The notes below the pieces were generated by a model that did not search any database, was not told where the DNA came from, and saw nothing but the letters and a program-made list of their open reading frames with translations. Of a stretch of DNA of 20,061 nucleotides, positions 16,770 to 20,061 are shown piece after piece (the first letter of the stretch is position 1; each line of letters starts with the position of its first letter). The position numbers and the translations under genes are program-made. Source of the stretch: Pigoraptor vietnamica (taxonomy: Eukaryota; Opisthokonta; Filasterea); assembly GCA_943704525.1 (NCBI GenBank), contig CALSCQ010000450.1:1-20061 (forward strand), written 5' to 3'.

Positions 16770-17934
16770 TTAAGAGTTGTGTGTCGGTGAGGGAAGAGCG
16801 TACACAATATTCGTGGGGATCGATTCGTTACTTGCATCCTGCGTGTTCCGCTTACCCACTCGTGCTCACTTCTACAACACACGTACGAAGGAGCGATCTC
16901 TACGACCGCGAAGGGACGGTGTCTCTCATATATCTCCGCGAAGTGGTGCCGAAAGGACCAGCGGACCCACACGCACTTCGCGACCGCGCAAAGAGGCGCT
17001 CCACTGTGTAAGTCTTGGCGATTGGCGGTGTGGCGCACTGCTTTTGAGTTGCACTTACCTGTGACAATTGCGCGTGCGATGCGTCGCCCTGTTGTCACGA
17101 GGCGCTCCCGTACGTCGGCGATGGGGGGTCGCGTATTGTTACTTCACTCTTGTTGTTGTTATGTCTTGTTCATTGTCCCTCTCTCTCTCTCTCCGCAGCT
17201 ATGTCTACGCTTGCACGCGCACGTCTGCGCCGGCACCCCCACTGAGCCGATTTTCCGACCGTTCGGAAGTGTGGAAGCCCGCCGTCCGATTTCTCCGTCG
17301 CGAGAAACTTCGACATGGCCGTTTTGCCGTTCAGGAGGGAGAAGAAGCGACCGCTCGACCGCCAGGCCCCGCGGTTGCACGCACGCGCGGAGTCGGTGGT
17401 GCCGGTGCTTCAACAACGCAGGCACGCGGGCAGTCCGTGGGGGGACCGTCGCGTGCGATCGGCTTAGTGAGAGAGCGTTTGCTACAACGGAATGCGATGG
17501 CTGCTCCGGGCCTGACGTACTGTGCCACTGCACCCGAGCTCGTGCAGCGCGTGGCACATGTCGCTGTTGCGGACGCGTCCACACTCCACGTCTCAACGAC
17601 CTCGCTGGACCCACGCGCTGCCCTTGACATTGTCGGGCCTTCGGACGCCGCGGGTGAATCGGAGGGAGAGGACGACTTCGAAGAAGGGCTGCATGCGGAC
17701 GAGCATCACGAGTGGGACGTGCCACTGTACGACGCGGCCGAACGGCACGAGGGGGACATTGCGATGCGAATGCTGTTGCAGGGTGGCGACGACGTCGACA
17801 TGCTGCTGGATAGCCACGGCGCGTTCTTCTTTGGTGAGGAGGTCGAGGATGTTGACGCGCTGCCTGTGCCGGAGGGATGGGACGGTCCAGCGACGGCCGC
17901 AATAGATGACAACGTGGACGAGGGTGTCGGGTGA
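15866..17934 (+). CDS. Telobox-type Myb/SANT DNA-binding protein (exon model)
   Basis: Exons 15866-16011 and 16091-16245 are well supported: splicing AG|GTGCGT to TTGCAG|A rebuilds a single Myb repeat at residues about 37-95, with tryptophans 43, 63 and 88 and the telobox signature RTASQLADKWRG. This class (TRF-like, Trb/TBP1-like) binds TTAGGG-type DNA. Exon 3 starts at 16429 (PRKFALLN). Unspliced, exon 3 stops at 16595, a possible short product. The CAG|GTGGGA donor at 16573, an acceptor after the poly-T (exon 16777-17007; alternative start 16891 in the same phase), GTAAGT at 17008 and CTCTCTCCGCAG before 17199 keep one frame to the TGA at 17932-17934, giving 470 residues. The tail is rich in Asp/Glu (about 380-470), like an activation or interaction region. 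Exons 4-5 could instead belong to a separate gene; the CT-tract acceptor at least shows that 17199 begins an internal exon. Confidence 0.6.
16694..16771 (+). repeat. Poly-T tract (78 bases, one C)
   Basis: T run from 16694 to 16771 with a single C at 16750, followed by AAGAG. In the Myb gene model it is the polypyrimidine tract of intron 3. A reverse-oriented poly-A tail of an inserted retrotransposon is an alternative, but no element body or target-site duplication was recognised. Confidence 0.95.
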
Positions 17935-18184
17935 TTTGCAGTCCAGACAACAAATACATCGGCGTCGTGCGGCCCATAGCCTCGGCTGGGTCGTAAGTTC
18001 AAATTTGTCGCGACGTATTGATATCAAAGCCAAGAGATATTCGCACGCAACTTGTTTCTCCGCCGGAAATTTCATATCTTTTTATCGAATGTCCACTTTC
18101 TCGAGGATAACCGCCCTGCGCGAATGGAGGAATGGGAACGACCGTGTTACGCAACCCCCGTTACGACACAACCACCGTTCACCA
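17935..18184. other. Convergent intergenic gap
   Basis: 250 bases between the stops of the Myb and MED18 genes. No gene, repeat or clear polyadenylation signal is seen. Confidence 0.55.
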
Positions 18185-19860
18185 TTACGACGCACCATCG
18201 ACTTCCGACAGCCAAAGGCACGGCATTAAACAACACACACTATAACTATAGAGGGGGTGTCGTCCATCGACTGCACCCAGAGAGCGTACTTCACGCGCGC
18301 ACTCTGACATTACTCTCGGCACTCCAACAATGGACAACAGAGTGTGTGGTGGCACGCACGGATAAAGCTGGTCTGCGAGCATTTTGAGGTCGCGGTCGGC
18401 GTCGTCGGTGGCGTCGAGGGGCGTTACGCACCGCGCCTCCGCAAGAAGGCAGTCGGAGGGCGCTACGCGTGCGCCGTTGCGCGAGAGCTCTACACTCGTG
18501 ACAGTGACCTGTGCGACGGAAATGCAAGTTTGGACTGGGCCAATACGAAGAGGCGAGGAGATGAAGAGCGCACTGGTTGAGCAGTGGCGCTCGGTGTGCT
18601 GGCATCTATGTGCGCTAGACGTATTTGTGACGAGAGTTCATGCTTGACGTGCTTCCATCCATTTGTGAGCATCCTTGCGAGTCTGTGTGCGTGCAAGTTG
18701 TGACTGAACAGCTTACACGGACTGCGATGACCCACCTCGATGCGACCGGCCTTGACAAAACTGACGCCGGTGCGATGCAGCGTGTACTCCGCTCGCATGC
18801 CAATGTCCTCCAGAAACCTAAGAGGAGAACGCCAATAAGACGGAGTCGTGTCTCGGTGCAACAGTGTGCAGCGTGAACGTGTGTGCGTGTGTCGGAGGTA
18901 GGCGGTAGTGGGAGACGTTGGGGAGGGCGTAAATGCTTACGTCCGGCGAGGAAGTTCCCTATAGCAACGTGCGAGTCATGTGTTGTGTGTGTGTGGTGTC
19001 TGTTGTTATGCAGGCGCGAAAAAAAGCAGCATACTACATCTCCCTTCGCAGATAATTAGCACACGTTGCTCAGGTTGCACAAAGAAACACTCACTTTGGA
19101 ACGTTCCCATTGCAGTCCACGGCGAGAATGCTGCGGACGGTGCTGAAGCGCGTCTCGCTGTACTCTGGAGCGCCAAGATACGCGAGTTGCCTGTGATGCG
19201 AGGAATTGTGGATACACCCCGTGAGAATGTGGGCGAGGCAAGGGAATCTCTTATTGAAAATGTGTGACGATAATGCATGCGAGGTCGAACGATATCCCAT
19301 TAGAATGGCTCGCGGTACGCAAATAGGACAATACACGCAACGCGCACGCGAGTACGCATACACATACACACACACCGACTGCGTACGATTCACACGCACA
19401 CGCAAAGAGTCCCGCACACGACAATCACATACTAGGCTCCACGACTCAAAAGACGCGCGCACGCGAGTCCACGCACCACGTGTCCGTCGTCCCTTCTCTT
19501 TGTCGCACGCGCACGTTCACGACACTCTGCTTCTCCCCCTGCGCCCCAACGCCCATCGAATACACCGTCTCCGCGTAAGAAATGGGCGTCCCATCCGTCG
19601 CGCCGCACGAACTTCGCAGGAAATCGCTCAAAAGCTCCGCCCGATCGGGCGAGACGCTGCAATAAGGAGCGACAAGCCGCTCTTAGAACGAGAGGGGAGA
19701 GGGGAGAGAGGGGCTTTCACGGAGAGGGGAGAGGCGAGACGCGAACACGAGTGGGGAGCGGTTTACACTGGGTGAGTGCCCGTGCGCGACACAGCGAACA
19801 GCACACTTGCCTGCCCTGCACGAGGCTCTCGAACAGCCGCGCATGTGCGTGCGTGTCCAT
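18185..19860 (-). CDS. MED18: Mediator of RNA polymerase II transcription subunit 18
   Basis: MED18 is a head-module subunit of Mediator, which links activators to RNA polymerase II; it pairs with MED20. Exons 19811-19860, 19477-19656, 19095-19190, 18736-18817 and 18185-18508 give 243 residues (human about 208). Each junction restores conserved family sequence: LVQG|SVSPDRAELL matches the LLQGSV start; DTW|QLAYLGAPE matches WHLRYLGQPE; VPK|FLEDIGMRAEY matches the FLMEMGFRMDHEF block; GRIE|VTVTSVEL and LLAEARCV then DLKMLADQLYPCV match the C-terminal strands and helix. Intron 1 uses a GC donor, AG|GCAAGT; the others are GT-AG. The start ATG at 19858-19860 is the only Met on this strand between exon 1 and the window end. 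The last 45 or so residues, after VPPHTL, lack recognisable conservation and are less GC-rich, so the true C terminus may differ. Confidence 0.9.
19657..19810 (-). other. GC-AG intron of MED18
   Basis: 154 bases with donor AG|GCAAGT and acceptor CTCCTTATTGCAG|C. AG|GCAAGT is the strong consensus of known GC-type donors. Using it gives the family motif LVQGSV; no nearby GT donor in the right phase does so. Confidence 0.82.
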
Positions 19861-20061
19861 TTCCAGGCCAAACTCACGCGCAGTGTGCACGCGTGCAAAC
19901 CCTCAGTACGCTAGACTTCGCCGGTATCAACGCTCTTCAATGGCTGAGGTCGGCTTGTTCCCCCAGTGTTACGTTAGGGTTACCTCCGGCTACCCGGCCC
20001 GGTCAGTGGCTGTTCCCTCCCCCCCTCTCCCCCCCCTCCCCCCCCCCCCCCCCCCCCCCCC
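19861..20061. other. Upstream region of MED18 and C-rich right edge
   Basis: About 200 bases upstream of the MED18 start. It contains one TTAGGGTTA (19974-19982) and then increasingly C-rich sequence ending in a C homopolymer from about 20038. No other gene is seen. The end is probably an assembly limit. Confidence 0.55.

Noticed and set aside
16694-16771. Retrotransposon poly-A tail in reverse orientation
   Set aside because: No element body, coding remnant or target-site duplication was found beside it; position before a plausible 3' splice site is a simpler explanation.
16394-17098. Minus-strand frame through the poly-A/poly-T tract
   Set aside because: It is kept open only by a poly-lysine run; the opposite strand carries the Myb gene with coherent splice phases.
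18344-18647. Short plus-strand frames over the right-hand gene
   Set aside because: They overlap MED18 exon 5 and intron 4 on the minus strand, which has residue-level family matches across all splice junctions.
19974-20061. Possible telomere at the right end
   Set aside because: There is only one and a half TTAGGG units, followed by unique sequence and a C run. No tandem telomere array is present.

Overview
This is eukaryotic nuclear DNA, most likely from a unicellular protist with a compact, GC- and CpG-rich genome. The evidence is: spliceosomal introns that restore protein reading frames exactly; eukaryote-only families (P4-ATPase flippase, Mediator subunit MED18, telobox Myb); TATA-type leaders; gaps of only about 0.2-0.75 kb between genes; and abundant dinucleotide and homopolymer tracts. 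I cannot name the species. The sequence begins in a G run and ends in a C run, so it may be a complete short contig.

Layout, left to right. 206-1051 (-): N-terminal exons of a P4-ATPase flippase, the rest lying off the left edge. 1780-2775 (+): intronless, membrane-anchored atypical short-chain dehydrogenase. 3026-8154 (-): a very large gene which I read as two exons joined in frame, encoding coiled coil, low-complexity region, decapeptide repeats, helical solenoid and protein kinase. 8478-10302 (+): armadillo-repeat solenoid protein with about 14 repeats, a 129-bp DNA period and two one-base frame breaks. 10303-11368: microsatellites around an AT-rich, unrecognised segment. 11369-13150 (+): VWA-domain protein, one intron. 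13492-15650 (-): five-exon DUF2804 protein. 15866-17934 (+): telobox-type Myb DNA-binding protein; the later exons are a model. 18185-19860 (-): five-exon MED18, including a GC-AG intron.

The genes are arranged as alternating divergent and convergent pairs: P4-ATPase/SDR, kinase/ARM protein and DUF2804/Myb are divergent; SDR/kinase, VWA/DUF2804 and Myb/MED18 are convergent. They do not form one obvious pathway. The most suggestive neighbours are the giant solenoid-kinase and the ARM solenoid protein, which share a 323-bp divergent promoter region holding a CCAAT box and four GTAAC motifs. Simple repeats sit mainly in introns, often as the polypyrimidine tract before a 3' splice site, and in 5' leaders. 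No tRNA, rRNA, CRISPR array, virus-like element or intact transposon was recognised.
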